Part shown: one piece after another, positions 7,849 through 16,171 of the stretch
Position numbering within the stretch: position 1 is the stretch's first letter
How the letters are laid out: each line of letters begins with the position of its first letter
Notes under the pieces: model-generated
What the model was told of the DNA's origin: nothing
The model's input: the letters and a program-made list of their open reading frames with translations, nothing else
The model's database searches: none
Made by a program: the position numbers and the translations under genes
NCBI GenBank assembly: GCA_004556395.1
Contig: SFHK01000044.1
Span: 1 to 32,226, forward strand
DNA length: 32,226 nt
Origin: Clostridiales bacterium
Lineage (GTDB): Bacteria; Bacillota; Clostridia; Christensenellales; Aristaeellaceae
Direction: 5' to 3'

Positions 7849-8402
7849 AGAAGTTCATCCTCCTTCAGCCGCTGGCACAGCCGGTTTCGGGCGCGCATGA
7901 GATAGGTTCGAACGCTCGCCTTGGCGACGCCGAGCCGCGCGGCGATTTCCTCATCCGACAATCCGTCGAAGTATTTCATCGTCAGCAGCAGCCGGTCGTT
8001 TTCCGAAAGGCGCGCAAGCCCTCTCTTCAGCGCGTCGATCTCCGCCGTGCGGATCAGATTCTCGTCCACGGAATCCTCAGCCGCCACCTCGGCTTCCTCG
8101 CCGGTGAGGAAAAGGTATTTTCCCTGCCGGTCTCGCTTGCGCACGAAGTCGACGGAGACGTTCCTGACAAAAGAGACGATATATCCCCTCAGTTTGCAAC
8201 AGTCTACCGCGCGAATTTTTTCAAGATTATCGATCATTTCACAGAGGGTCTGCGAAACCATGTCCTCCGCGAGCTGCGGCTCCCGAACGACGCTCAGCGC
8301 CACCTTGTACATCAGCCAGCGGTAGTCCACATACAGCCGAACCATAAACGCGCGGTCGTCCTCATTGCCGATGGAAAGAATCGCAACCGGTATGAACATC
8401 AT
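7845..8402 (-). CDS. ECF-type RNA polymerase sigma factor
   Basis: The product is 185 aa, normal for an ECF sigma factor, which directs RNA polymerase to a small stress or envelope regulon. Region 2 spans about residues 15-85: YRWLMYKVALSVVREPQLAEDMVSQT fits helix 2.2, and LRGYIVSFVRNVSVDFVRKR fits 2.3-2.4. An acidic linker (about 95-115) leads into region 4 (LARLSENDRLLLTMKYFDGLSDEEIA, then the helix-turn-helix ARLGVAKASVRTYLMRAR). A GGAGG ribosome site lies 10 bases before the ATG at 8402; the adjacent ATG at 8399 is also possible. The gene begins only 42 bases after the GH42 stop codon with no terminator between, so it may be co-transcribed with the glycan genes. Confidence 0.92.
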   Translation of the reverse strand: MMFIPVAILSIGNEDDRAFMVRLYVDYRWLMYKVALSVVREPQLAEDMVSQTLCEMIDNLEKIRAVDCCKLRGYIVSFVRNVSVDFVRKRDRQGKYLFLTGEEAEVAAEDSVDENLIRTAEIDALKRGLARLSENDRLLLTMKYFDGLSDEEIAARLGVAKASVRTYLMRARNRLCQRLKEDELL

Positions 8403-8444
8403 GAAGAAGAATCCTCCCGGGGTGTGTATTTTCGGGCGAAGGAA

Positions 8445-10580
8445 TTAGCGCTTCGCGAGCAGCCGGACGACGGCGCTCTCGTGGGGCGCAAGGCGGAAGC
8501 GCAGCGCGTTGTCCGCGAGGGACGCGTGCGGCGCGCCCAGCTCCTCCGAGCACGCGGCGTAGGATGCGTTCAGGCGCACGCGGCCCTCGGCGGGCTCAGC
8601 GGCGCTGTTGATCAGGATGACGCAGCCGTTGCCGTCGTCCGTTTCGTAAACGCTTGCCTTCACGCCGGGCGCGTCGCAGGGGTTCGGCCGTACGCCGCAG
8701 TCCGCGCAGAGGTCGAGCACGACGCGCCGGGCGAGTGTGCTCTGGCGGTTCTGGCCGTCCGCGAGGATGTCGTCCGAAATCAGCGCGCCCTCGGCGCAGG
8801 AATTGCCAAGGCTCACACCGCTCAGAATCGCGCGGCCGCGTCCCCACTTGTGGGAGAGGATGGCCGGAGTGCCGTCCGCGTAGGTCGCCAGCGCGTCGGC
8901 GGCGACGTCGCGGAAGGTTTCGTTCATCAGAAGGCCGGTGACGCGGTGCGTCTCGCTGCGGTAGACGATTTCGCGGGCATCGCCCTCGCGGATGTCGTCC
9001 TCGCGCGCGCCGAAGATTTCGGCGAAGCCATAGCCCGGCACGGCGTAGGAAAGCTGCATGTCCTTATCGAACGCGCCGAAATAGGGATCGGACAGCACCG
9101 TGCCGCCGCCGGCGATATACGTTTTCAGCGCCTCGGCGAACGCGGGCGAAACCGCGCAGGCGCAGGGCAGGATGATCAGCCTGTAGCCGGACAGGTCGCC
9201 GAAAAAATCCTCGTGCAGGATGTCCACGGGAATGTTTTCCTCCCAGAGGACGCGGTAATAGCCGTTCACCGCGTCGATGGCGGCCTTGTTCTCGTGCCGC
9301 CCGTTGGACAGCCACACGGCCAGATACGACCGGATGCTGAACAGCACGGCCACCTCCGCCCGGGGCAGCGCGCCCGCGGACAGCACGTCGCCGTTTCGCT
9401 TCAGCATTTCGCCGAGCCGGCCGGCGCAGCGCGACAGGTTGGTCGGGCCGCCGTCGTAGTCCGTCATGGCGTAGCCGCCGAATTCCGCGCCGAAGCGCTC
9501 CTTGCGGAACTGCCAGAACAAGAGCCCCTTCGCGCCGTGGCGAATGGATTCCAGCGACAGGTTCAGGAAGGTGTCGTCGTCCATGCGCCCGCCCTGATGC
9601 AGGCCGGTGCCCCACATGCCCGCGGTCAGCTCGCTCTGCCAGAATTCCTTGCCGTCCGCGGCGCATCTTGTCGCGTCGCAGCCCATGGCCAGCGTGGAGG
9701 CGCTTTTCGCGTCCCGGGGAAAGGCGCTGAAGCCCCACTTGTCAAACACCTTCGCGTTCTTCCAGTCGTCAAACGCCATGCCGCCCAGCTGCGCGCAGGT
9801 AATCGCGCCGCCGCCCCACGCGTGGGCGATCACGGGCTTCGTGTCGCAATCGCGGATGACGCGCGCGCGGAAGGCGATTTCCTCCGCCACGTTGTCCATC
9901 GTGAACAGGCGGAAGTCCGTGTAATCGCTGTAGGCGGAGATCCAGCGCGGCGGGCGCACCTCGTCGAAGCTACCGTAAAAGTGTCCCCACGCGGCGTTCA
10001 GCGCGGAAATGTCGCCGTATTTCACCTTCAGCCACTGGCGGAATTTGCGCGTCGTCGCCGGGCAGTAGCAGTACATGCCGTTCGGACTGCGCGTCATGTC
10101 GACCCACTGGTGCGGCTCGTTCATGGGCTCGTAGAACGCTACGTTTTCGTATTTCGACGTTTCGCCGATGACGCCGCGGATGAAGCGCTCCTCCATCTCG
10201 CGCACCTCGTCGTTGTCAAAGCACAGCCCCGGCCAGCCGCCGGAGGGCGTGTTGGCGCGCACGGCGGGCTCGAAGGGCAGGTTGTCCTCGCTGACGTAGA
10301 AGTATTTGCTGTATTTTTCTACCGCCCACGCCGGGCAGGCATGCATGTGAAACAGAACCCCCACGTCCAGCTCGTGCGCGCGGGCGCAATTTAAAAAGGA
10401 GGTGATGTAGTCGAAATCGATTTCGCCCTCATAGCGCTCGCACGCGTTCCATACCAGCCACGCGCGGATGGTGTTGAAGCCCAGCCGCTTCATGCTGTCC
10501 ATATCCCTGTCCCACTGGTCTTTTGCGGGCGACGCGCCGCGCAGGTATTGCGTTCCGAAAACAAAGCTGTGATCGTTCAT
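8445..10580 (-). CDS. GH42 family beta-galactosidase-like glycoside hydrolase
   Basis: The product is 711 aa, close to the usual GH42 length, and has no signal peptide, so it probably acts on imported oligosaccharides in the cytoplasm. The first 390 residues form the TIM barrel. The acid/base Glu is E155 in EPMNEPH, and the nucleophile is E317 in WQSELTAG; both sit where GH42 enzymes have them. Residues about 420-620 contain a GATase-like trimerisation domain (LIILPCACAVSPAFAEAL). A C-terminal beta domain ends in LAPHESAVVRLL. The ATG at 10580 has AAAGGA 10 bases upstream; the upstream extension of the open frame looks non-coding. It follows the polysaccharide lyase gene after an intergenic terminator-like hairpin. 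Substrate preference (beta-galactoside, or possibly alpha-arabinoside) cannot be read from sequence. Confidence 0.93.
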   Translation of the reverse strand: MNDHSFVFGTQYLRGASPAKDQWDRDMDSMKRLGFNTIRAWLVWNACERYEGEIDFDYITSFLNCARAHELDVGVLFHMHACPAWAVEKYSKYFYVSEDNLPFEPAVRANTPSGGWPGLCFDNDEVREMEERFIRGVIGETSKYENVAFYEPMNEPHQWVDMTRSPNGMYCYCPATTRKFRQWLKVKYGDISALNAAWGHFYGSFDEVRPPRWISAYSDYTDFRLFTMDNVAEEIAFRARVIRDCDTKPVIAHAWGGGAITCAQLGGMAFDDWKNAKVFDKWGFSAFPRDAKSASTLAMGCDATRCAADGKEFWQSELTAGMWGTGLHQGGRMDDDTFLNLSLESIRHGAKGLLFWQFRKERFGAEFGGYAMTDYDGGPTNLSRCAGRLGEMLKRNGDVLSAGALPRAEVAVLFSIRSYLAVWLSNGRHENKAAIDAVNGYYRVLWEENIPVDILHEDFFGDLSGYRLIILPCACAVSPAFAEALKTYIAGGGTVLSDPYFGAFDKDMQLSYAVPGYGFAEIFGAREDDIREGDAREIVYRSETHRVTGLLMNETFRDVAADALATYADGTPAILSHKWGRGRAILSGVSLGNSCAEGALISDDILADGQNRQSTLARRVVLDLCADCGVRPNPCDAPGVKASVYETDDGNGCVILINSAAEPAEGRVRLNASYAACSEELGAPHASLADNALRFRLAPHESAVVRLLAKR

Positions 10581-10604
10581 GGCTGTGCGTTCCTTTCCTT
10601 TTGT

Positions 10605-10636
10605 AAAAGGCGGCGGGAGAGCCGGTCTCCCGCCGC
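10605..10636 (-). terminator. Terminator or attenuator between lyase and GH42 genes
   Basis: Bases 10610-10620 and 10626-10636 form a perfect 11-bp stem with a 5-base loop, followed on the minus strand by CTTTTAC. The short U-run suggests partial termination, so GH42 may be made at a lower level than the lyase. Confidence 0.7.
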
Positions 10637-10642
10637 GGTGCG

Positions 10643-12463
10643 TCAGTTCGTTTCCGTGTAGTGCACGCGGAACTCGGCCTTCGCGCCGTGCGCGCGCAAA
10701 AGCACGGTCGTCCGGCGGTGATCCGCGGGGTTGCCGGGGGAGGTGCACAGGAAGCAGCGCTGTTCCTCGGCGGGCTGCACGCGCAGCGTCAGCGTCCGAC
10801 CGTTCAGATGGAAGGCGATTTCAATTTCACCGTTCGCCTGAATTTCGCGCGCATCCGCAAGATGCTCGTAGCCGTTGGCGCTTCCGAGGGATTCGGCGGG
10901 AATCGTCTTCGCCGAGCATTCGCATTTGCCGTCCGAATGGAACAGCCAGTCGAACGTGTGCGCAGAAGCGGCTTCAAAGTGGGAAACGTCGGTCAGGCCG
11001 CCGTCCTGCGCAAAGAGCGTGCGCTCCGCGACCGTCAGGTCGTCCCATTCGCCCGGTTCCACCTCGGCCTTCATGCGGCCGTCCGTCAGGGAGATATGCG
11101 TTTTCAAAACGGTCTCCGGCGTTTTGCCGTCCACGGTCACGCAGCAATGCGCCACGCCGCGGCGGTACCACGTGGCCGTCATGGGATGGCCGTAGCCGGG
11201 CGTGCCGATGTCGTCGGCGAACGGCGGCAGGATGACCGAGAGCGGATCCTGATGCATGTGGCTGCGCTCGATGACGCCGCTTTTCAGAATTGCGAACACG
11301 GGCGCGCGGAACACGCCGAGGTTCGTGTCCGAAAGCATCACCACGTCGCGCTGCGAAACGGCGCGCGCGTTCGCGTGCTCCTCGGGCTTCGCGAAGAGCA
11401 CATAGCCCGCGGTTTCACGGATTTCGGGCATGTGCGCGAGCACGGTTTCGACCTGACAATCCAGCTCCGGCAGATCCCAGATTCGAGAAGCCTGCACCAC
11501 GAGGGACGACAGGTGCAGCGGATACCAGCCGTCGTTCAGAGCCGGAATCGTCCAGCCGTCGCAGGACAGGGTTAGCGGCGCGATGAACGCCTTTTCCACC
11601 GTCTCGCACGCCGTGTCCGCGGGGTTTGTCTCGGCGTAGAAGGAATAGAAGTTCGTCAGCGCCGAAAGCGTGTAATAATGGTAGCCGGGTGAGCATTCGC
11701 GCCACATGCCGTCCTTCGTGAACCCCTTTTCGATCTGGTTGTGAATGCCGTATTCGCTGTTGAGCGCCTTGTTCAGCCATTCGTCCGCGTGGAAGAAAAG
11801 GCCCGTCATGCCGATGAAGCACATGAGCCACGTGGGAATGTTGTGGATGAAGCCCGTCTGCGGATACAGAAGCTCGCACATGGGGGCAAACAGCTTCTCA
11901 TACCAGCGCGCGCGCGTTTCCGCTGGAATGCGGTCGCGGAACGGGCGCAGCGCCTTCAAAAACGCGATGCCCAGCACGGCCTCGTCCAGACACTGCCCCA
12001 TGATCTTGCCCTTGCCGGCCGCGTGGCCGTGCACGGGAAACTGATCGTAGTGGTCGGCATAGAAATCGATGCACTTCACGATGAAATCGAAGGACGCGTC
12101 GTCGCCCGCGAGCGCGCTCACCGCGCAGTCCTCCAGCTTCGCGCCGACGGCGAAGCGATACAGATATACCCACGCCTCGTCCAGCTTCACGCCGCTGGAA
12201 ACCTTGCCGCAGTGCGGGCAGACGAATTCGTTGCCCTGCTTATAGTCCATGTCCGCGTCGAACGTCAGCGTGGTCGTGCAGACGGGGCACGCGAAATCGT
12301 GTGCCCAGCCGCTTGTGCGCGCGGGCGTGTCAAAAAACATTTCGCGCAGATGCGCGGCCTGTGCCTGCGCCTTCTGAATGGCGCGGGAAAGCGTTCCCTT
12401 TTTCTGAAGCGCGCTTCGGACGAAATCGGCCGAATTGCAGAACGTGTAGCCCTGTGAAAGCAT
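10643..12463 (-). CDS. Heparinase II/III-like polysaccharide lyase with an inserted zinc ribbon
   Basis: The product is 606 aa with no signal peptide. Residues about 90-370 are helix-rich and fit the alpha/alpha toroid of heparinase II/III and oligo-alginate lyases (HNIPTWL near residue 207; SPGYHYY with Tyr261 as a candidate catalytic residue). Residues about 375-606 fit the C-terminal beta-sandwich, including the conserved SHMHQD motif (His402, His404, Asp406). Residues 59-85 form a CPVC/CPHC four-Cys zinc ribbon. Members of this superfamily cleave uronic-acid polysaccharides by beta-elimination; heparin, chondroitin or alginate cannot be told apart here. It is transcribed from its own promoter at 12487-12515, back-to-back with a transporter operon. 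Together with GH42 it suggests intracellular breakdown of an imported acidic oligosaccharide. Confidence 0.85.
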   Translation of the reverse strand: MLSQGYTFCNSADFVRSALQKKGTLSRAIQKAQAQAAHLREMFFDTPARTSGWAHDFACPVCTTTLTFDADMDYKQGNEFVCPHCGKVSSGVKLDEAWVYLYRFAVGAKLEDCAVSALAGDDASFDFIVKCIDFYADHYDQFPVHGHAAGKGKIMGQCLDEAVLGIAFLKALRPFRDRIPAETRARWYEKLFAPMCELLYPQTGFIHNIPTWLMCFIGMTGLFFHADEWLNKALNSEYGIHNQIEKGFTKDGMWRECSPGYHYYTLSALTNFYSFYAETNPADTACETVEKAFIAPLTLSCDGWTIPALNDGWYPLHLSSLVVQASRIWDLPELDCQVETVLAHMPEIRETAGYVLFAKPEEHANARAVSQRDVVMLSDTNLGVFRAPVFAILKSGVIERSHMHQDPLSVILPPFADDIGTPGYGHPMTATWYRRGVAHCCVTVDGKTPETVLKTHISLTDGRMKAEVEPGEWDDLTVAERTLFAQDGGLTDVSHFEAASAHTFDWLFHSDGKCECSAKTIPAESLGSANGYEHLADAREIQANGEIEIAFHLNGRTLTLRVQPAEEQRCFLCTSPGNPADHRRTTVLLRAHGAKAEFRVHYTETN

Positions 12464-12486
12464 AAAATAACCCCCTTTTCACGGAT

Positions 12487-12515
12487 ATTATAAGCAGAAA
12501 TTCGGTCTCCGTCAA
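12487..12515 (-). promoter_or_regulatory. Sigma-A promoter of the lyase-GH42 unit
   Basis: On the minus strand, TTGACG (12510-12515) and consensus TATAAT (12487-12492) are separated by 17 bases. Its -35 box faces the -35 box of the plus-strand promoter across 36 bases, a layout that allows joint regulation. Confidence 0.85.
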
Positions 12516-12551
12516 CATTTGTGTCAGTTTCCCAAATTACAGAAAATACTG

Positions 12552-12580
12552 TTGACATAGTATAAACTGAGTGCTATCAT
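12552..12580 (+). promoter_or_regulatory. Sigma-A promoter of the first transporter operon
   Basis: Consensus TTGACA (12552-12557) and TATCAT (12575-12580) are separated by 17 bases, about 33 bases upstream of the first permease start. The spacer ends in GAGTGCT (12569-12575), a 7-base element also present at the same place in the promoter of the second transporter operon. Confidence 0.85.
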
Positions 12581-12612
12581 TTGTGCATACTCTAACGAAG
12601 GGATGTCACGCC

Positions 12613-13524
12613 ATGAGCCACAAGAGCATGGGCACATATCACAAGCCCCGGATGAAGCGGGGCTGGGACGATATCAGCGTTTCCGCGATTGCCTACATCA
12701 TTGGCATTCTGTTTGCGGTGATCTGCTTTGTCCCGTTTTTGCTGGTTATTATTTACTCCTTCACGCCCTACGACCTGTACCTCAAGAATCACTTCGACTT
12801 TTTCCCGTCGAGACTGACGCTTGACGCGTACAAGATGGTTCTGAACTACGACTATATCTGGACGGGCTACCGGAACACGATCTTCATTGCCGTCATCGGC
12901 ACGGCGTGCTCCATGATACTCATGATCATGACCGCGTATCCGATGGTGAAGAAGGACATGATCGGCCACAAGTTCATGACCACGCTGTGGATCATCACGA
13001 TGTTCTTCTCCGGCGGCATGATTCCGGATTACTTCCTGATGCGCTCGCTGGGGCTTCTGAACAGCCTGTGGGCGATCATCCTGCCGGGTCTGCTGGGCTG
13101 CTACAACCTGATTCTGATGCGCAACTATATGGAAGGTCTGCCCGTGTCCCTTGAGGAAGCGGCGCTGATCGACGGCGCGAACGACATTCAGGTGCTGTTC
13201 AAAATCGTGCTGCCGCTGTGCATCCCGATTCTCGCCACGCTGGGTCTGTTCACCGTGGTCGGCTACTGGAACAGCTACTTCTCCGCCATTATTTACCTGA
13301 CCAAGCGCACCAAGTGGCCCCTTCAGCTGGTTCTGCGCGAGATCGTGTTCGAGTCCGGCGTGGACGAGGTGCAGCAGGGCATGGCGGCCGAGGAGCGCAT
13401 GAGCGCACCGTTCCTTCTGAAGATGGCGTCCATCGTGGTCGCGACGGTTCCGATCATGCTGGTGTATCCCTTCCTGCAGAAGTACTTCATGACCGGCCTC
13501 GTGCTGGGCGGCGTCAAGGAATAA
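12613..13524 (+). CDS. Carbohydrate ABC transporter permease, YtcP/LplC type
   Basis: The product is a 303-aa inner-membrane subunit of a CUT1-type oligosaccharide importer. It has about six hydrophobic helices and the ATPase-docking EAA loop EEAALIDGAND near residue 190, followed by KIVLPLCIP. MFFSGGMIPDYFL is typical of the YtcP/LplC branch. I place the start at the ATG at 12613, since upstream in-frame GTG codons fall inside the promoter; the ribosome site (AAGGGA) is weak. It forms an operon with the next permease (13-base gap) and a binding protein. No ATPase gene is nearby. Confidence 0.95.
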   Translation: MSHKSMGTYHKPRMKRGWDDISVSAIAYIIGILFAVICFVPFLLVIIYSFTPYDLYLKNHFDFFPSRLTLDAYKMVLNYDYIWTGYRNTIFIAVIGTACSMILMIMTAYPMVKKDMIGHKFMTTLWIITMFFSGGMIPDYFLMRSLGLLNSLWAIILPGLLGCYNLILMRNYMEGLPVSLEEAALIDGANDIQVLFKIVLPLCIPILATLGLFTVVGYWNSYFSAIIYLTKRTKWPLQLVLREIVFESGVDEVQQGMAAEERMSAPFLLKMASIVVATVPIMLVYPFLQKYFMTGLVLGGVKE

Positions 13525-13537
13525 GGGGGCGAAACGC

Positions 13538-14500
13538 ATGACGACGATGACCAAGCCTGTCGGGAGCCGCGTCTCCCTGAAAAAGAAAACCGGCCTGCGG
13601 GGCAAGTTCACGCACATGTGGAAGCAGCGCTGGCTGTATCTGATGAGCCTTCCGGGCTTCGCCTTCCTGATTATCTTCAAGTACGTTCCGATGTACGGCG
13701 TTGTGATGGCGTTTGAAGAGTTCAACTTCAAGCTGGGCATCGGCGCGAGCCCGTGGATCGGCCTTCAGAACTTCGATCAGCTGTTCACCTCCGGCAAGTT
13801 TGCCACGGTGTTCGTGAACTCGTTCGTGCTGAGCATCACGCGCTTCCTGATCACGTTCCCCATTCCCATCCTGCTGGCGCTGATGCTGAACGAGATGCGC
13901 ATCAAGTTCATCAAGCGCACGACGCAGACGCTGATGTATCTGCCGCACTTCATCAGCTGGGTGGTTCTGGGCTCCATCGCCACCAACTTCCTGAGCGTGA
14001 CCGACGGTCTGATCAACGACATTATCGCCGCGCTGGGCGGAACGAAGATCAACTTCCTCGGCTCCGCGCAGTGGTTCCGCACTGTCATCATCGGCACCAA
14101 CATCTGGAAGGAAGCCGGCTGGGGCATGATCATCTACCTCGCGGGCCTTACCGCCATCAACCCCGAGTACTACGAGGCGGCAACGGTGGACGGCGCGAAC
14201 CGCTGGCAGCGCATCTTCCACGTCACCCTGCCCGGCATCGCCAGCACGGTCGTGATCAAGCTGGTGCTGGACATCGGCGGTCTGATGAACAACGGCTTCG
14301 AGCAGATTTATCTGTTCCAGAACGACCTGAACATCTCCGTGTCCGAGGTGTTTGAAACCTACACCTACAACATCGGCATCGTCGGCGGCCGCTATTCCTA
14401 CTCCACCGCCGTCGGCATGTTCAAGAACATCATCGGCACGATCCTCATTTTCTCCACCAACCGAATCGCGAAAAAGCTCGGAGGAGCTACCTTGTACTAA
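13538..14500 (+). CDS. Carbohydrate ABC transporter permease, LplB type
   Basis: The product is a 320-aa membrane subunit that pairs with the preceding YtcP-like permease. After a basic cytoplasmic N-terminus come about six membrane helices (first: WLYLMSLPGFAFLIIF). The FKYVPMYGVVMAFE motif is diagnostic of LplB-like permeases, and the EAA loop reads YEAATVDGANRWQ followed by HVTLPGI. The start at 13538 follows a GGGGG-type ribosome site. It probably forms a heterodimeric channel for the same oligosaccharide bound by the next gene product. Confidence 0.95.
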   Translation: MTTMTKPVGSRVSLKKKTGLRGKFTHMWKQRWLYLMSLPGFAFLIIFKYVPMYGVVMAFEEFNFKLGIGASPWIGLQNFDQLFTSGKFATVFVNSFVLSITRFLITFPIPILLALMLNEMRIKFIKRTTQTLMYLPHFISWVVLGSIATNFLSVTDGLINDIIAALGGTKINFLGSAQWFRTVIIGTNIWKEAGWGMIIYLAGLTAINPEYYEAATVDGANRWQRIFHVTLPGIASTVVIKLVLDIGGLMNNGFEQIYLFQNDLNISVSEVFETYTYNIGIVGGRYSYSTAVGMFKNIIGTILIFSTNRIAKKLGGATLY

Positions 14501-14502
14501 TT

Positions 14503-14522
14503 ATAACGGCATTTGCCGTTAT
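14503..14522 (+). other. Hairpin before the binding-protein gene
   Basis: ATAACGGC (14503-14510) and GCCGTTAT (14515-14522) form a perfect 8-bp stem with an ATTT loop. No U-run follows. It lies between the permease stop codon and the AAGGAGG ribosome site of the binding protein. Such elements commonly stabilise or separate the binding-protein message, letting it be made in excess over the permeases. Confidence 0.7.
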
Positions 14523-14548
14523 GATAAAATTGTAAGGAGGAGCATCCC

Positions 14549-16072
14549 ATGAAGAAACTTCTGTCTCTGGTTCTCGCGATCGCTCTGCTGATGGGCGTGT
14601 GCGCCTTCACGGCTTCCGCCGAAGAAGACCGCCCCACGCTTCGCATGCTGCAGCGCCTGAACGCGGCCTACGTGATTGACGGCAACCCCGTCATCGACGC
14701 GTGGGAGGACATTCTCGGCTTTAACCTCGACATCGAGGCGCCGCCGATCTCCAGCTACAGCGACCGCCGCAACGTCATCATGGCTTCCGGCGACCTGCCC
14801 GACATCATCTACGTCGGCGACACCGGCACCAACTACGTCAAGTGGGCGACCGACGGCCTGCTGCTTGACCTCACCGAGTACTTCAACGAAGAGACTCTGC
14901 CGCATCCCTACAAGGTGCTGACCGAGGACGAGCTGTACTCCGTGCGCATCCCCTCCCTTGATAACCACATCTACTCCCTGCCCCGCGTGCAGACCAAGCC
15001 CTGGGACTGCATCATCTATCGCGCGGACTGGCTGGAGAAGCTCGGTCTGGAAGTTCCGAAGACTCCCGAAGAGTTCAAGGAAGTCATGATCGCGTTCGCG
15101 ACGCAGGATCCCGACGGCAACGGCGTTGACGATACCTACGGCTGGTGCTACAACACCGCCATGGGCGCGGAGCATCGCTCCATGCTGTCCGGCTTCGGCG
15201 TTCGTCCCTCTGACGTTCCGGATGAGAACGGCAACTACGTCCTCATGCAGGCGCAGGATGCGTACATGGATTACCTTGACTGGATCAAGGAAATGTACGA
15301 CGCTGGCGCGGTTGATCCCGAGTTCTACCTGGTCACCATGTATCAGGACGACGATCTGTGGGATGCCGGCAAGATGGGCGCGAGATATTGCAACACCGTT
15401 ATCGAGCACCTGATCTCCTACGGCCCCTCCCGTGAAGCCTTCAGAGCCGCGAACCCCGACGCCACCCTCGTGGCCGGACCCGCCCTCATGAAGGAAGGCG
15501 AAACCGTCGCCAACGTGTACTACAACCCGCAGATCTGGGGCAACTACGCCATCAGCGCGGACACCAAGTACCTGGAAGAGGCGCTCCGCTTCCTCGATCT
15601 GGGCTACACCGACGAAGTCAACGAGCTGCTGATGTTCGGCGTTCAGGGCGTCACCTACGAGACCTTTGATCCCGTTCGCCGCTATGCCGCCAAGACCGAA
15701 GAGCAGAAGCTCAACTCCGACAAGTACGTCGCCTCCTACGCCACCATCAACTATCAGCGCGAGGACAAGGGCCTGCTGATCGCCAACGGCAACACCGAGG
15801 AAGAAGTTCAGCAGTTCATTACCGCGTACGATGAGATCGGCGCGCAGGAGAACCGCGTGTTCTACCTGGGCGGCGGCTCCCTCGTGGGCGTGAACGAAGT
15901 CAAGGTTGCCATCGCTGACGCTGGCATCGACGACAAGTTCAACGAGCTGCGCACAGGTTATATCTGCGGCAACGTCGAGCGTGACGAGCTGGTCGATTTC
16001 ATCAACAATGAAATGGTGCCCGCTTATCAGCCGATCCTCGACATCTACGCCGAGAACGACCTGAACAAGTAA
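14549..16072 (+). CDS. Extracellular solute-binding protein of the first sugar ABC importer
   Basis: The product is 507 aa, in the size range of LipO-like binding proteins that partner LplB/YtcP permeases. Residues 1-24 are a signal peptide ending ASA|EE. A Cys at residue 18 (MGVC) does not fit a lipobox, so the mature protein appears not to be lipidated. The mature part has the usual landmarks: ASGDLPDIIYVGD near residue 90, an aromatic-rich ligand region, and a calcium-like loop DPDGNGVDDTYGW. An AAGGAGG ribosome site lies 8 bases before the start. It ends the plus-strand operon and is followed by a strong terminator. The ligand is an unknown oligosaccharide; the divergent lyase/GH42 genes suggest an acidic or galactose-containing glycan. 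Confidence 0.95.
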   Translation: MKKLLSLVLAIALLMGVCAFTASAEEDRPTLRMLQRLNAAYVIDGNPVIDAWEDILGFNLDIEAPPISSYSDRRNVIMASGDLPDIIYVGDTGTNYVKWATDGLLLDLTEYFNEETLPHPYKVLTEDELYSVRIPSLDNHIYSLPRVQTKPWDCIIYRADWLEKLGLEVPKTPEEFKEVMIAFATQDPDGNGVDDTYGWCYNTAMGAEHRSMLSGFGVRPSDVPDENGNYVLMQAQDAYMDYLDWIKEMYDAGAVDPEFYLVTMYQDDDLWDAGKMGARYCNTVIEHLISYGPSREAFRAANPDATLVAGPALMKEGETVANVYYNPQIWGNYAISADTKYLEEALRFLDLGYTDEVNELLMFGVQGVTYETFDPVRRYAAKTEEQKLNSDKYVASYATINYQREDKGLLIANGNTEEEVQQFITAYDEIGAQENRVFYLGGGSLVGVNEVKVAIADAGIDDKFNELRTGYICGNVERDELVDFINNEMVPAYQPILDIYAENDLNK

Positions 16073-16083
16073 TCCACGTCAAA

Positions 16084-16122
16084 CGCGCGCCCTCCGGTTT
16101 TCCGGAGGGCGTGTGTGTTTTT
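16084..16122 (+). terminator. Intrinsic terminator of the first transporter operon
   Basis: Bases 16084-16097 and 16102-16115 form a 14-bp stem with a TTTT loop, including two G-T pairs at the base. TGTTTTT follows. It starts 12 bases after the binding-protein stop codon. Confidence 0.9.
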
Positions 16123-16127
16123 GGAAT

Positions 16128-16162
16128 GAAGAAAGGAGTCGGAACGACCGGTTCCTTTCTTC
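16128..16162 (-). terminator. Second hairpin in the convergent intergenic region
   Basis: Bases 16128-16142 and 16148-16162 form a 15-bp stem (outer 10 bp perfect, two G-T pairs inside) with an AACGA loop. It lies 10 bases after the stop of the minus-strand URO-D gene and so probably serves that gene, although no long U-run follows. Confidence 0.6.
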
Positions 16163-16171
16163 TTCGCGTGC

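Noticed and set aside
8424..10394. Plus-strand open frame (656 codons) opposite the GH42 gene
   Set aside because: Antisense shadow; no ribosome site or recognisable motif, whereas both GH42 catalytic glutamates are on the minus strand.
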